This document shows positions 43,308 to 51,516 of a DNA stretch of 64,000 bases, piece after piece. Location: contig CAKZOB010000032.1 of NCBI GenBank assembly GCA_937135955.1, positions 47,987 to 111,986 on the forward strand, given 5' to 3'. Made by a program: the position numbers and the translations under genes. Origin of the DNA: an uncultured Anaerolineales bacterium (GTDB taxonomy: Bacteria > Chloroflexota > Anaerolineae > Aggregatilineales > Aggregatilineaceae). The notes beneath the pieces are model-generated. The model was not told the DNA's origin and ran no database searches. It saw only the letters and a program-made list of their open reading frames with translations. Positions within the stretch are counted from its first letter, which is position 1. Every line of letters begins with the position of its first letter.

Positions 43308-44776
43308 AGCCCCAACCTCGTGTTCGTCCCCAGTTCGGCATAGCCGACGCGATCCAGCAGGCCATAGCGGCGATCGTCGGCGCGTTCCAGATACAGGATG
43401 ATGCGGTAGCCTCCGGTCGTCACCTCATAGGCAATGGCGCGCACCCAATGCGCCGCCTCCAGTCCGGAAGCCGGATCGCAGACGATGACCTTGTCCATGA
43501 TCTCCACGCCGAACACCGGCACGCCGCTCAGCCGGGCGCGATCGCGGATGCGCAGGCATGTGGCAGCAAGAGCGGGGGTCTTGTAGCGCCCCACCAGATA
43601 CTCGGCATAGGCCTGCCCGAAGACCGGATCGGGCTGCATGGGCAGGTCGAGCGTCGCCGCCCGCCGCCCGTAGCGGGCCTGACTGTCGGCATCGCTCACC
43701 GCCAGCACAATCGGGTCGTAGGTGCGGATGGGCCTGCCGCGCACCTGCAACCGCGTGACATAGAGCGGCCCGATAGCCGTGTTGGTCAGGGTGAGCGCGG
43801 CGCGGGTGGCCTCGATCGTCGCGCTGAGCGCAAAGTGCGGGCTGCTCGTGTACTCGAAACCGCGTCCGTCGGGCCGGTCGTTGACGGCGTAATCGTCGCC
43901 GGGGATGGGCGCAATCACGTCTAGCGCGCTCACCCGCTCGCCGACCTCATCGCGAAAGGGCGCGTAGAGCGTGCGCGTCTGCCCCGGGGCGACGCGCAAG
44001 ACAGTCTGCGCCGTCCACAATACCTGCGGGCTGCCCACCGTCTCCACCGGATAGACGGTCACCTGTGCGTGATTGATCACGCCGGCTGCGTCCATCGTCA
44101 CCTCCAGCGCGTCGAGCGGGACACCCTGCGCCACCAGCGCCGCGCTCGCCGATGGGTCTTGCAGTTCGCGGCGCGACCAGTAGGTCAGCGTCCCATCGCG
44201 CCCGGCCCAGAAACGCCCGTACACGGCATGGCAGATGTCGCGCAGCGCCTCCAGGACGGTTGTGTGCTCCGGCAACCAGTGTCGCCCATAGTGCGTCAGG
44301 CAATCACCGTTATCGGTCACCTGCAAGGCAAGCGGCGTGCTGACAGTGCTCACCAACGCGCTCACTGCCTCCGCCACCGACACTGTCTCGGCGTGCGGCA
44401 CACTCACGCGGGCGCGGGTCAGCGGAGCCAGGCAGTCGGCGGCGGTGAGGGTGACCGCGCCGGGCCAGGCTCCCGCCTCCGGCGCAAGGCGGGCGATCGT
44501 CCCCCGGAACAGCGTCCAGGTCTGCGCCCCCTCATGAGCCAGCACGCGCACTGCCCGTCCCGGCCCCAACTTACCTGCCAGCGGCGAGGCCGTGTTGCCC
44601 GGCGAATAGCGCCGATCGCGGTTATCCAGCACGATCAGACACTCGCCCGGCGCGGCAACTGCGTCGTGCGCCGCCGCAAAGCCCGCCCACGTGCGCAGGC
44701 TGCGCAGGCGCGGGGTTTCGTCCGTCCAGGTGCCATCGCCGTCCCAGTCCACTTCGACGACGAAAGTCACGCTCAT
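43304..44776 (-). CDS. Phage minor tail/baseplate protein
   Basis: This 490-aa protein resembles siphovirus distal tail or minor tail proteins. It opens with VEVDWDGDGTWTDETPRLRS, followed by CLIVLDNRDRRYSPGNTASP and KLGPGRAVRVLA, a pattern typical of these proteins. The middle contains HTTVLEALRDICHAVYGRFW and LTYWSRREL, and the end is beta-rich. The ATG has AGGAGG upstream. It is coupled to the fibre-like gene at its stop. No tape-measure protein, normally just upstream and very long, is present. Confidence 0.75.
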   Translation of the reverse strand: MSVTFVVEVDWDGDGTWTDETPRLRSLRTWAGFAAAHDAVAAPGECLIVLDNRDRRYSPGNTASPLAGKLGPGRAVRVLAHEGAQTWTLFRGTIARLAPEAGAWPGAVTLTAADCLAPLTRARVSVPHAETVSVAEAVSALVSTVSTPLALQVTDNGDCLTHYGRHWLPEHTTVLEALRDICHAVYGRFWAGRDGTLTYWSRRELQDPSASAALVAQGVPLDALEVTMDAAGVINHAQVTVYPVETVGSPQVLWTAQTVLRVAPGQTRTLYAPFRDEVGERVSALDVIAPIPGDDYAVNDRPDGRGFEYTSSPHFALSATIEATRAALTLTNTAIGPLYVTRLQVRGRPIRTYDPIVLAVSDADSQARYGRRAATLDLPMQPDPVFGQAYAEYLVGRYKTPALAATCLRIRDRARLSGVPVFGVEIMDKVIVCDPASGLEAAHWVRAIAYEVTTGGYRIILYLERADDRRYGLLDRVGYAELGTNTRLGL

Positions 44777-44789
44777 AGTTCCTCCTGGG

Positions 44790-44890
44790 AGTAGGGAGTG
44801 GGCTGTAGGGAGTAGAGAGAGCTGGCAGTTGGCAGTTCACAGTGATCGGTCGTCGGTGCAACAATGTCCCCTCGATCACTCACCACTGAT
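44790..44890. repeat. 'GGGAGT/GCAGTT' degenerate tract
   Basis: The short spacer is made of GAGTAGGGAGTGGGCTGTAG and GCTGGCAGTTGGCAGTTCAC type units, then a CGATCACTCACCACTGATCG stretch. It contains no ORF. Confidence 0.5.
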
Positions 44891-44903
44891 CGCTGTCCGC
44901 TGC

Positions 44904-45344
44904 TCACTCGCCCACCTGCAACGTCCAGATGTGCGTGAAGACCGCGCCGTGATAGTCCACCCCGCCGTAGCGCACAACGCCCGCCCGTAGCCGCACGCGC
45001 AGCGGAGCCATTAGCACCCCACCCAGGGTGGGATCGGCGGCCAGCGCGGCCAGGTAGGCGTCGAGTGCCGTCGCCAGGGCGGACAGCGCCGCGCCCGTGC
45101 CCGCCCCGCCTGTCAGGGGAGCCAGCAACAAGACGTGCGCCACCTGCACCACCAGGTAACCCGTCCCTGGGGCGAAAGGATTCGGCTCCAGGCCGGGCGA
45201 CTCGCCGCTCAGTTCGGGCACGACGATCAGGGCGGGCAGCGCCACCCGTGCCAGTGCGCCCGGCGTCTCAGCCAGGGGGATGCTGCTCACGCCACTGACC
45301 GACACCGCCTCCAGCCTCTCCAGGGCTGTGCTCAATGCGCCCAT
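44904..45344 (-). CDS. Phage tail completion/terminator-like protein
   Basis: This 146-aa protein sits directly after the head-tail connector gene, where tail-terminator or tail-completion proteins are encoded. Ala/Leu-rich helices (ALSALATALDAYLAALA) alternate with short strands (GYLVVQVAHVLLLAPL, VFTHIWTLQVGE), and the length fits. No sequence signature makes the assignment firm. The ATG has GGAGG upstream, and the gene starts 12 bases after the connector stop. Confidence 0.5.
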   Translation of the reverse strand: MGALSTALERLEAVSVSGVSSIPLAETPGALARVALPALIVVPELSGESPGLEPNPFAPGTGYLVVQVAHVLLLAPLTGGAGTGAALSALATALDAYLAALAADPTLGGVLMAPLRVRLRAGVVRYGGVDYHGAVFTHIWTLQVGE

Positions 45345-45356
45345 GGTTCGCCTCCG

Positions 45357-46196
45357 CTAGGCCACGCGCAGCCGCACATAGGGCGCGAGAATCTGCTGTA
45401 CATCGTCCGGCAGGGCGGGCGGCACCACCACCTCCCCGCGCAGCCCCGCCGACCGCAACACAAAGCCAGCGTCCGGCTGCCGGTAGAGCCAGTGCACCAC
45501 GCGCAGACACGCCTGACGCACGTCTTCCGGCGGGCGGTAGATAGCAATCGCCGCGCCGCGCGCATGGTTGAGGGCTGCCGTGCCGTTGGCGGCGCGCTCG
45601 ACCGTCAGCGTATTCGTGCCCGTGTCCACGGCCAGCACGTGCAGGTATTCCTCACCGATGCGCAGCAACTGCCCCACCGCGAAACGCCCTCCCACGCCGC
45701 CGGACAGAGGAGCGTCGGCGTCGCTCACCGTCAACGTTGTCGCTGCGGCGCTCAACGGATCGTCCTGCACGCTGTCGCCGGAGTCCTGCCAGGCGCTCGC
45801 CCAGGCGGGGTGAAAGCCCCACGTGCCCTCGACGGAGATAGCGTGCACCGGATCGCCGCTATGTACGAAGATCGCGCGCGTCCGATCCAGGATCAGGCTG
45901 GAGGCGACCAAACCGCCAGGGCACAGGTGCACCGCGTCCAGCGACACCGGCTGCCCATCGCCGTTGGTCAGGCTGTGCAGCGTCAGCAGGTCATCGTCCA
46001 GCAGCAGACGATGTTGATCGCTCACCGGGTAACGCCGGATGGCGCGTTGGGGGTAGAAGCGCCGCCCGGCATAGCCTTCGATCAGGCGCGACGCTGCGCC
46101 AAGCATCATCAGCAACAGGTCGTCGGCGGCGGTCTGCCCGGCGTCCAACCCCAGATAGCGCCGCACCTCGTCCAGCGTCGCGTAGAGATTGCCCAT
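45357..46196 (-). CDS. Phage head-tail connector protein
   Basis: The N-terminal half of this 279-aa protein (YATLDEVRRYLGLDAGQTA, LLMMLGAASRLIEGYAGRRF) and the C-terminal helix (VRQACLRVVHWLYRQPDAG) match gp6-like head-tail adaptors. These build the ring between portal and tail. Most adaptors are about 100-200 aa; this one carries an inserted beta-rich segment of about 100 residues (ATTLTVSDADAPLSGGVGG to LTVERAANGTA). The ATG at 46196 has GGAAGG upstream. The two FHA genes on the opposite strand separate it from the capsid gene. Confidence 0.72.
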   Translation of the reverse strand: MGNLYATLDEVRRYLGLDAGQTAADDLLLMMLGAASRLIEGYAGRRFYPQRAIRRYPVSDQHRLLLDDDLLTLHSLTNGDGQPVSLDAVHLCPGGLVASSLILDRTRAIFVHSGDPVHAISVEGTWGFHPAWASAWQDSGDSVQDDPLSAAATTLTVSDADAPLSGGVGGRFAVGQLLRIGEEYLHVLAVDTGTNTLTVERAANGTAALNHARGAAIAIYRPPEDVRQACLRVVHWLYRQPDAGFVLRSAGLRGEVVVPPALPDDVQQILAPYVRLRVA

Positions 46197-46223
46197 GGTC
46201 ACCTTCCCGTTACCCTCCTGACG

Positions 46224-46251
46224 TTGCGCACTTATGAACTCCGGCTACAAT
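46224..46251 (+). promoter_or_regulatory. Promoter of the first FHA gene
   Basis: TTGCGC (46224-46229) and TACAAT (46246-46251) are 16 bases apart. Transcription would begin near 46258, which excludes the upstream start codon at 46250 and supports ATG 46277. The second FHA gene has the same TTGCGC -35. Confidence 0.55.
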
Positions 46252-46276
46252 GAAGCATGATGAACGGGTGCATCCA

Positions 46277-46837
46277 ATGAAGAAGCATGGTATGACCTCC
46301 GACAGCCCATTGATCACGTGCCCCCGTTGCGGCACCAAATACGATCCCGCCCAGGGAGTGTGCCCTCACTGTACATTGGTCTTGCCCGACACACCCCCTT
46401 CCCTGCAGACCCGGCGTCTCAGACGAATGCCCACCATCACCCCTCCTCCGCTGCCCTCCAGCGGCGTGCTGACTCCGCAGCACGTGGTGCTGGTGCAGGC
46501 GCTGCCATCCGGCTATTGTTTCGCGCTGCCCGCCCAGGGGTCGGTCATCCTGGGGCGCAACAGCGCCAATGTGCCGCCGGACGTCTATCTGTTGCCGCTG
46601 GACGACCTGGACGCGCAGAGTCATGGCGTGTCGCGCCAGCATTGCCGGCTGGATCGTCATGCCAGTGAACTGACGGTGACCGACCTGGGCAGCACCAACG
46701 GCACCTACCTGAACGAGCGTCGCCTCGAACAGCATCGCCCCTACCCTGTGGTGCATGGCGACCGCCTGATCCTGGGTTCGCTGCACCTGGCCATCTTCTT
46801 CGTGCAGAGCAACGAATCATCCGCGCAGGAACGCTGA
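46277..46837 (+). CDS. Zinc-ribbon FHA-domain protein 1
   Basis: This 186-aa protein has an N-terminal zinc ribbon (CPRCGTKYDPAQGVCPHC, two Cys-x2-Cys pairs) and a Pro-rich linker. A C-terminal FHA domain (about residues 75-175) has GSVILGRNS, the phospho-threonine-contact residues SHGVSRQHCRL and TDLGSTNGTYLN. FHA domains read phosphothreonine made by Hanks-type kinases such as the one at 26069, although any pairing is inference. It is transcribed against the phage genes on either side. A later ATG at 46292 is also possible. Confidence 0.86.
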   Translation: MKKHGMTSDSPLITCPRCGTKYDPAQGVCPHCTLVLPDTPPSLQTRRLRRMPTITPPPLPSSGVLTPQHVVLVQALPSGYCFALPAQGSVILGRNSANVPPDVYLLPLDDLDAQSHGVSRQHCRLDRHASELTVTDLGSTNGTYLNERRLEQHRPYPVVHGDRLILGSLHLAIFFVQSNESSAQER

Positions 46838-46877
46838 TCTGGACTTGGTGGACTTTTCACGAATTTTTCACGCCCCA

Positions 46878-46907
46878 TTGCGCCGCTTTAATGCGGCCTG
46901 TTATAAT
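46878..46907 (+). promoter_or_regulatory. Promoter of the second FHA gene
   Basis: TTGCGC (46878-46883) and a perfect TATAAT (46902-46907) are separated by 18 bases, about 125 bases upstream of the second FHA start. Confidence 0.6.
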
Positions 46908-47033
46908 ATCTAGACAGGATCGGATACCACGCTTTAGCAGTTCGATAACGTAAGGGATGGGCAGAGAGAATCAACTGATAGCTCTCTGCAATACTGTCTG
47001 CTAGCAGGCCGTTTCTGACACTGGCGGGACTCT

Positions 47034-47567
47034 ATGCACGTTTCCGAGGTTTCCGAACAGGTGCCCGCGCAGCCGAGAGAATGCCCACAGTGCGGCTTCG
47101 CTGCGCCTGCCGGTGCGCATTTCTGCGGCGCGTGCGGTTGTCCCCTCGTCTCTCCAACAACGCGCCTGCCCAAGACCGGCCCCTTGAACCGCGCGCCCAC
47201 TGTCGTACCAGCGACAAACCCACAACCCGCCTGCTTCAAAGACGGCGATCGGATCGTGTTGCAATTCCTGCCCTCTGGAAGCTGCGCAACCCTGGACGTG
47301 CAACAGCCTACCGTGCTGGGCCGGGGGCAGTGGTCCGACGGCGCGCTGTACGACCTCACCCCCTACAATGCTGTGCAGCACGGTGTGTCGCGGCACCATT
47401 GCCTGCTGCGCCGCCAGAACGGCCATCTGTTGATCGCCGACTTGGAGAGTCTGAACGGGACGTTCATCAACGGTCATCGGCTGATCCCCCGCCGCGAGTA
47501 CGTCCTACGGGATGGTGACCGGCTGGTGCTCGGTTCGCTGCACGTGCAGGTTTCCTTCTGTCACTGA
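47034..47567 (+). CDS. Zinc-ribbon FHA-domain protein 2
   Basis: This 177-aa paralogue of the neighbouring protein has a zinc ribbon (CPQCGFAAPAGAHFCGACGC) and an FHA domain (about residues 72-177) with QPTVLGRGQ, HGVSRHHCLL and ADLESLNGTFINGHRL. In SLNGTFIN the usual STNGT Thr is Leu, a small deviation in the loop near the phosphopeptide. Between ribbon and FHA domain is a Thr/Pro-rich linker. The two genes arose by tandem duplication and then diverged. Each has its own promoter. Confidence 0.86.
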   Translation: MHVSEVSEQVPAQPRECPQCGFAAPAGAHFCGACGCPLVSPTTRLPKTGPLNRAPTVVPATNPQPACFKDGDRIVLQFLPSGSCATLDVQQPTVLGRGQWSDGALYDLTPYNAVQHGVSRHHCLLRRQNGHLLIADLESLNGTFINGHRLIPRREYVLRDGDRLVLGSLHVQVSFCH

Positions 47568-47740
47568 GAGCGAGCAGTCAGCTTTCAGCCGTCGGCAGTT
47601 AGCAAAAAAATGGCGCTGCCGCGGTTGACGCTTATAGTTCTCAGTCTGGAGAACGTCGTCTGTCTGCTTTGCGCTGACTGACACATGTTCCGCTCTCGCT
47701 GTTCGCCGACGGCTGATCGCTGACAGCTATCTCCCCCCCC
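47568..47740. repeat. 'CAGCCGTC' heptamer tracts
   Basis: The spacer contains GCAGTCAGCTTTCAGCCGTC (from 47576) and, inverted, CGCCGACGGCTGATCGCTGA (from 47704), with a TCTCAGTCTGGAGAACG stretch between. Related units lie at 49683, 49828 and 54565, so they cluster in the phage module. Confidence 0.6.
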
Positions 47741-47759
47741 ACCCACCCTGGCCGCCCGT

Positions 47760-49571
47760 CTAGACGGTGATGTTGTAGAGGACGCTCGCCACCGCGCTAT
47801 CGAAGGGGGCGAAGGCCAGGCGCACCGTTGCCACCATCTGATAGGCATCGTAGTAGGGCAGGTAGTCCATGGTCGCGGCCACGCGGCGGCGGTAACCCAC
47901 CACCCAGCCAGGCCGGTACACGCACACCGCCTGCCCCTTGCTGTTGCCGCTGCTGTCGGCCTTGCCGTCCGCCTGCGTGAGCGGCATCTCCGCGCTGACC
48001 AGCACCGGCACGCCGTCTACCTTGGCGATCTCGCCCGTCAGCACGGTGGCGTGCGGCCCGAACTTGTCCACCGTGGCCAGGTTGGGGTCGCTCAGCAGCT
48101 TGGCGTAAGTGCTGCCGTCCACGATCCAGGCGCAATCTTTGGGGCGCAGCGAATAGCGCGCGGGCATCAGGAAGCGCGCCGCCCGCAGCAACGTCACCGA
48201 CGGCGCACCGTTGGCATCCAGCGCCAGCGTCGGCGAGGTCACCAGCGGCAGCTTGCGCAGCCCGTCGAAGGCCAGGTATTTGGCCGTGGCCTCCGGTGCG
48301 GCATCGTCGCTGTTGATGTTGCCGGTGGACGTAGCTGTCGTGTCGCCATTGAGCAACACATGGTCAATGGCCTCGGCCATCACGCGCAACGCCTGCTCGC
48401 GGTAGAGCGGGATCAACGGCAGCGCTGCATCCTCCACCAGTTCCGCCGAGAAGCCCACGCGCAATGCCAGCTTCTTCGCCGTCAGTGTCACCTTGCCGCT
48501 GCCGATCTGACTGTCGGGCAGGGGATTGTTCGCGCCCAGCGTCAGATCGTCCTCGTCCTGCGTCTCCGGCACGTAGTACACCGTCGGGTCGGTGCCAGAG
48601 ATGGGCAACTCGAAGGGGTTGGAGGGCATTTCTACCACGCGGAACAGGGGCAGGATCACGTTTTCGGCGCGCGCCTTGCGCCACAGCTCGCTCGACCAGA
48701 CGTCGGGCACCCACTCGGAGCCGTAGCCGCTCAGGCCGGTGTGCATCAACTCGTCCGCCTTGATGGGCAGCGCGCGCACCGCGCCAGCGTCCAGTTCGCC
48801 CCGTTCGACCGCGCGGTAGGTCTTGCTGACCAGTTCGCGCATGAAGGCCAGCGACGGCGTCCATTGACCGGTGCGGCTGAGCCAGGTATGCATGAAGGCC
48901 ATGTCCACCGCGTCGAGCGCGGCGTACTTGCTGCGCACTTCAATGGTCGGCGTCGTCGTGCTCTGCGTGGCGGGTAGCCGCTTGATTGCGCCGGGTTGCT
49001 GTTCGTTGGGGATCATTGCCTCTCCTGTCTCCTTCTCACTGCGTTCGTCTGTACCACATCCGTCCAGGGCCAGCCGCGCCAGCGGCAACCCCAGGGCTTC
49101 GTAGGCGGCCTTCAAGGCGACCGCGTCGGTGAAACGCGGCTCGGCGGGCGTGGGCGTCAGGCTGCCCTCGACGATGGGCCAGCGTCGGATGTGCCCATCC
49201 GCCCCGATTTCCACCAGGTGCGGCAGGCTGCCGCTGCTCCACCCCAGTGCGCCCTGTCGCACCAGGTCGAGCACAGTGCGCGCCCAGCGCCGACGCAGGT
49301 CGAGTTGCGCCTCGACCCATACCCCCGTCGAGTCCGGCTGCATGACCTCGATCTGCCCGATCAGCGCCGGGCCGAGCGCCCCGTCCAGCCCGTGCTGATA
49401 GAGCACCGGGCGGCGCGGGTACCAGTCCAGGCCCAGGTCAGTTTCTGGGGTGAAGAATTCGCCCTGCAGATCGGGGCGCGACGGGTCGCCCCACACGACG
49501 AGATAGCCGCCGATGCGCCCGTCTTCGCCGAGCATCTTGGCGGCTGTGTTGGATCGTCCTCTCTGTGCCAT
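47760..49571 (-). CDS. Fused prohead protease-major capsid protein (HK97 fold)
   Basis: This 603-aa protein joins two phage proteins normally encoded separately. Residues 1-190 are an HK97-type prohead serine protease: GEFFTPETDLG, the catalytic His60 in YQHGLDG and the serine motif LGWSSGSLP (Ser112/113), then EGSLTPTPAEP. After a linker (about 190-225) comes the capsid part (about 225-603), with an N-terminal helical arm, VEMPSNPFELPIS, LTAKKLALRVGFSAELVED, DHVLLNGD and the terminal ATMDYLPYYDAYQMVATVRL. The protease would cleave itself free during assembly. The ATG follows GGGAGGAG, 40 bases from the regulatory element at 49615. Both active parts look intact. Confidence 0.9.
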   Translation of the reverse strand: MAQRGRSNTAAKMLGEDGRIGGYLVVWGDPSRPDLQGEFFTPETDLGLDWYPRRPVLYQHGLDGALGPALIGQIEVMQPDSTGVWVEAQLDLRRRWARTVLDLVRQGALGWSSGSLPHLVEIGADGHIRRWPIVEGSLTPTPAEPRFTDAVALKAAYEALGLPLARLALDGCGTDERSEKETGEAMIPNEQQPGAIKRLPATQSTTTPTIEVRSKYAALDAVDMAFMHTWLSRTGQWTPSLAFMRELVSKTYRAVERGELDAGAVRALPIKADELMHTGLSGYGSEWVPDVWSSELWRKARAENVILPLFRVVEMPSNPFELPISGTDPTVYYVPETQDEDDLTLGANNPLPDSQIGSGKVTLTAKKLALRVGFSAELVEDAALPLIPLYREQALRVMAEAIDHVLLNGDTTATSTGNINSDDAAPEATAKYLAFDGLRKLPLVTSPTLALDANGAPSVTLLRAARFLMPARYSLRPKDCAWIVDGSTYAKLLSDPNLATVDKFGPHATVLTGEIAKVDGVPVLVSAEMPLTQADGKADSSGNSKGQAVCVYRPGWVVGYRRRVAATMDYLPYYDAYQMVATVRLAFAPFDSAVASVLYNITV

Positions 49572-49614
49572 CGCTCCTCCCTGACGCTGCGGCTCTACTC
49601 ACCGCCGTCAAGCA

Positions 49615-49677
49615 CAGGATAGCACAGATGTTCTGATGCTGTCTTCGTCGTTAAGAGTTGAACTTTAATGACGAGGG
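49615..49677 (-). promoter_or_regulatory. 63-bp phage-module regulatory element, capsid copy
   Basis: This stretch aligns without gaps to 56327-56389 upstream of TerS, with about 12 differences. It contains the palindrome TAGCACAGATGTTCTG (49620-49635; on the minus strand CAGAACATCTGTGCTA), one mismatch from GAAC-N4-GTTC. An extended -10-like TGTGCTATCCT overlaps it. On the minus strand it would drive the capsid gene with a leader of about 40 bases. Confidence 0.7.
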
Positions 49678-49682
49678 AAAAT

Positions 49683-49854
49683 AGCTGTCAGCCATCAGCC
49701 GTCAGCGAAAACGCCCGTTGAGCAGGAAGTTCTACGCAGGGGATAAATTCAGTCATGGCAGACAGGGAACAATGGGAGGTCTCAACTCTTCACTCAACAC
49801 TCTAGCCTCAAGCCTCTCCCTCACACAAGGCCGACAACTGACGGTTGACCGCTA
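49683..49854. repeat. 'CAGCCATCAGCCGTCAGC' heptamer tracts
   Basis: Units GCTGTCAGCCATCAGCCGTC (from 49685) and ACTGACGGTTGACCGCTATC (from 49837) border a stretch without features between the capsid and TIR-HEAT genes. Confidence 0.55.
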
Positions 49855-51330
49855 TCAGCCCTCGGCACCCAGCCAGTCGCCGGTGCCATCCCAGCGAAAC
49901 TGCGCGACGATCTGCTGGGCCTGGGGGGAGTCTATGCGCGACAGAGCCTCCAGCGCCGCCTCGCGCACAGCGGGCTGCTCGTCGAAGAGCGCCTGCTCCA
50001 GGCCAGCGATGGCTGCCTGGTCGCCGATCTCGCCCAGAGCGCGCGCGACGGCCTCGCGCGTCACCCAGTAACCGTCGTGCAACAGGGTCAGCAGGTCGGG
50101 CACCGCCGCCGGGTCGCCAATGCGGGCCAGCGCGCGCACTGCCGTCAGGCGCGCGCCCATCTCTTCGTCGGGGCGGCGCAACGCTTCCAGCAACGCAGCG
50201 ATGGCCGCCGGATCGCCGATACGCCCCAGCGCTTCCGCCGCCCACCAGCGCACCACGCCATCGCGATCGTGCAGGGCGCGGATCAGCCCTGGCAACGCGC
50301 TGCGCTGCCCGATCCGCCCCAGGGCGCTGGCCGCCCGCGCGCGCAGATCGGCATCGTCGCTTTCCAGGACGCGCAGCAAGCCGGGCACTGCCGCCGGATC
50401 GCCCAACTGCCCTAGCGCGTCCGCGGCCAGAGCGCGCACGTCCCAGCTTTTATCGTCGAGGGCGTGCAGCAAAGCCGGCACTGCCGCCTTTCCCATGCGT
50501 CCCAGCGCCGACACCGCCGCTTCGCGCAGGGGGCCTACGTCGCGCCGCAGGGCACTCACCAGAGCCGGAATCGCCGCCTCCCCCGCCCCAGACAGCGCTT
50601 CGGGGGCCAGGCGAGCCAACGCCAATGCCGCTCCCTCGCGCAGCAGCGGATCGTCGTCTGTCAGCGCGGCCAGCAGATCGGGCAGCGCCGCACTGCCGAG
50701 CGCCAGCAGCGCATCCCCCGCCGCGTAGCGCACGTCGGGGCGCGCATCGGGCATGGCCCGGGCCAGGGTGCGCACCGCCGGACTCCCTCCCAGGCGACCC
50801 AGCACCGCCAGCAGTCGGGCCAGCAATCCGGCCTCGGCACACCGATCGCCGAGCAGGGAGTCCGCCAGGGCGGCCAGCTCGGCGGCCAGCACCGCCCGCT
50901 CGCGTCCGGTCAGGCTGCCCAGCTCTCCGGTCTTGGCCAGGGAGGCGCGCGTTGCCTCACTGATGCGCAATCGCCCGATCAACTCTTCCCAGGGGGCACG
51001 CTGCGCATCGCTGAAGTCAAGCGGGTTGAGCGCGCGCAAACGCGGGTGCATGCGGGTCGGCTCGACCTGAATGGGGATCACATCGGCCCCCGCTCCCAGC
51101 CCGCAGGCCCACTCGTAGGCCACGAAGGGGGACGCACTGGCCGCGCGCGACAACACAATCACCACGGCGAACGCCTGACGCAGCGCGGTGTCAATCTCCT
51201 CGTGCCATTCTGCGCCTGCGCGTATCGGTTCGGCGGCCCACACCGCGAAACCCGCCTCGGACAGGCGGGCGCGGAGCCGCTCCACGAAGGGGCTTTCGGC
51301 GGATACGTAGGAGATGAAGACGTGCGCCAA
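49855..51330 (-). CDS. TIR domain-HEAT repeat protein
   Basis: This 491-aa protein has an N-terminal TIR domain (about residues 1-135): VFISYVS box, GAEWHEEIDTALRQA and VVIVLSRAASASPFVAYEW. The last contains Glu73, in the position of the catalytic Glu of NAD-cleaving TIR domains. From about residue 165 to 475 come nine or so HEAT/PBS-lyase-like repeats of the form VRxxAAxALGRIGDPAAVPxLL. TIR-NADases are effectors in several anti-phage systems; HEAT repeats commonly bind proteins or nucleic acid. Its place between portal and capsid genes is unusual. The start is TTG with GGATG upstream. Defence or exclusion of competing phages is an inference. Confidence 0.88.
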   Translation of the reverse strand: MAHVFISYVSAESPFVERLRARLSEAGFAVWAAEPIRAGAEWHEEIDTALRQAFAVVIVLSRAASASPFVAYEWACGLGAGADVIPIQVEPTRMHPRLRALNPLDFSDAQRAPWEELIGRLRISEATRASLAKTGELGSLTGRERAVLAAELAALADSLLGDRCAEAGLLARLLAVLGRLGGSPAVRTLARAMPDARPDVRYAAGDALLALGSAALPDLLAALTDDDPLLREGAALALARLAPEALSGAGEAAIPALVSALRRDVGPLREAAVSALGRMGKAAVPALLHALDDKSWDVRALAADALGQLGDPAAVPGLLRVLESDDADLRARAASALGRIGQRSALPGLIRALHDRDGVVRWWAAEALGRIGDPAAIAALLEALRRPDEEMGARLTAVRALARIGDPAAVPDLLTLLHDGYWVTREAVARALGEIGDQAAIAGLEQALFDEQPAVREAALEALSRIDSPQAQQIVAQFRWDGTGDWLGAEG

Positions 51331-51350
51331 GGCTCTACATCCTTACAACC

Positions 51351-51409
51351 TATCCGTAAATTCCTGTCGCGCAGCAAGCAGCGCCCCTACAGAACCGAAT
51401 TTACGGATA
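51351..51409. mobile_element. 59-bp MITE-like element, copy 2
   Basis: TATCCGTAAATTC (51351-51363) and GAATTTACGGATA (51397-51409) are perfect 13-bp terminal inverted repeats around a 33-base interior. It is nearly identical to 20858-20916. It has no transposase and lies just upstream of the TIR-HEAT gene. Non-autonomous transposition is inferred from shape and copy number only. Confidence 0.7.
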
Positions 51410-51414
51410 GATAC

Positions 51415-51505
51415 TTAATCAAGACGGCGGATTGGGGATCACGAATTTCGGATTTGGTGTAGCCCTCTGTAGTTCGCCTTCCACAATCCGCAATTTGCAA
51501 CCCCT
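51415..51505. repeat. 'ATTGCGG/CCGCAAT' heptamer tract
   Basis: Units such as GGCGGATTGGGGATCACGAA, ATTTCGGATTTGG and TCCACAATCCGCAATTTGC fill the rest of the spacer between the TIR-HEAT and HEAT genes. Confidence 0.6.
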
Positions 51506-51516
51506 CCGCCCCCGAA

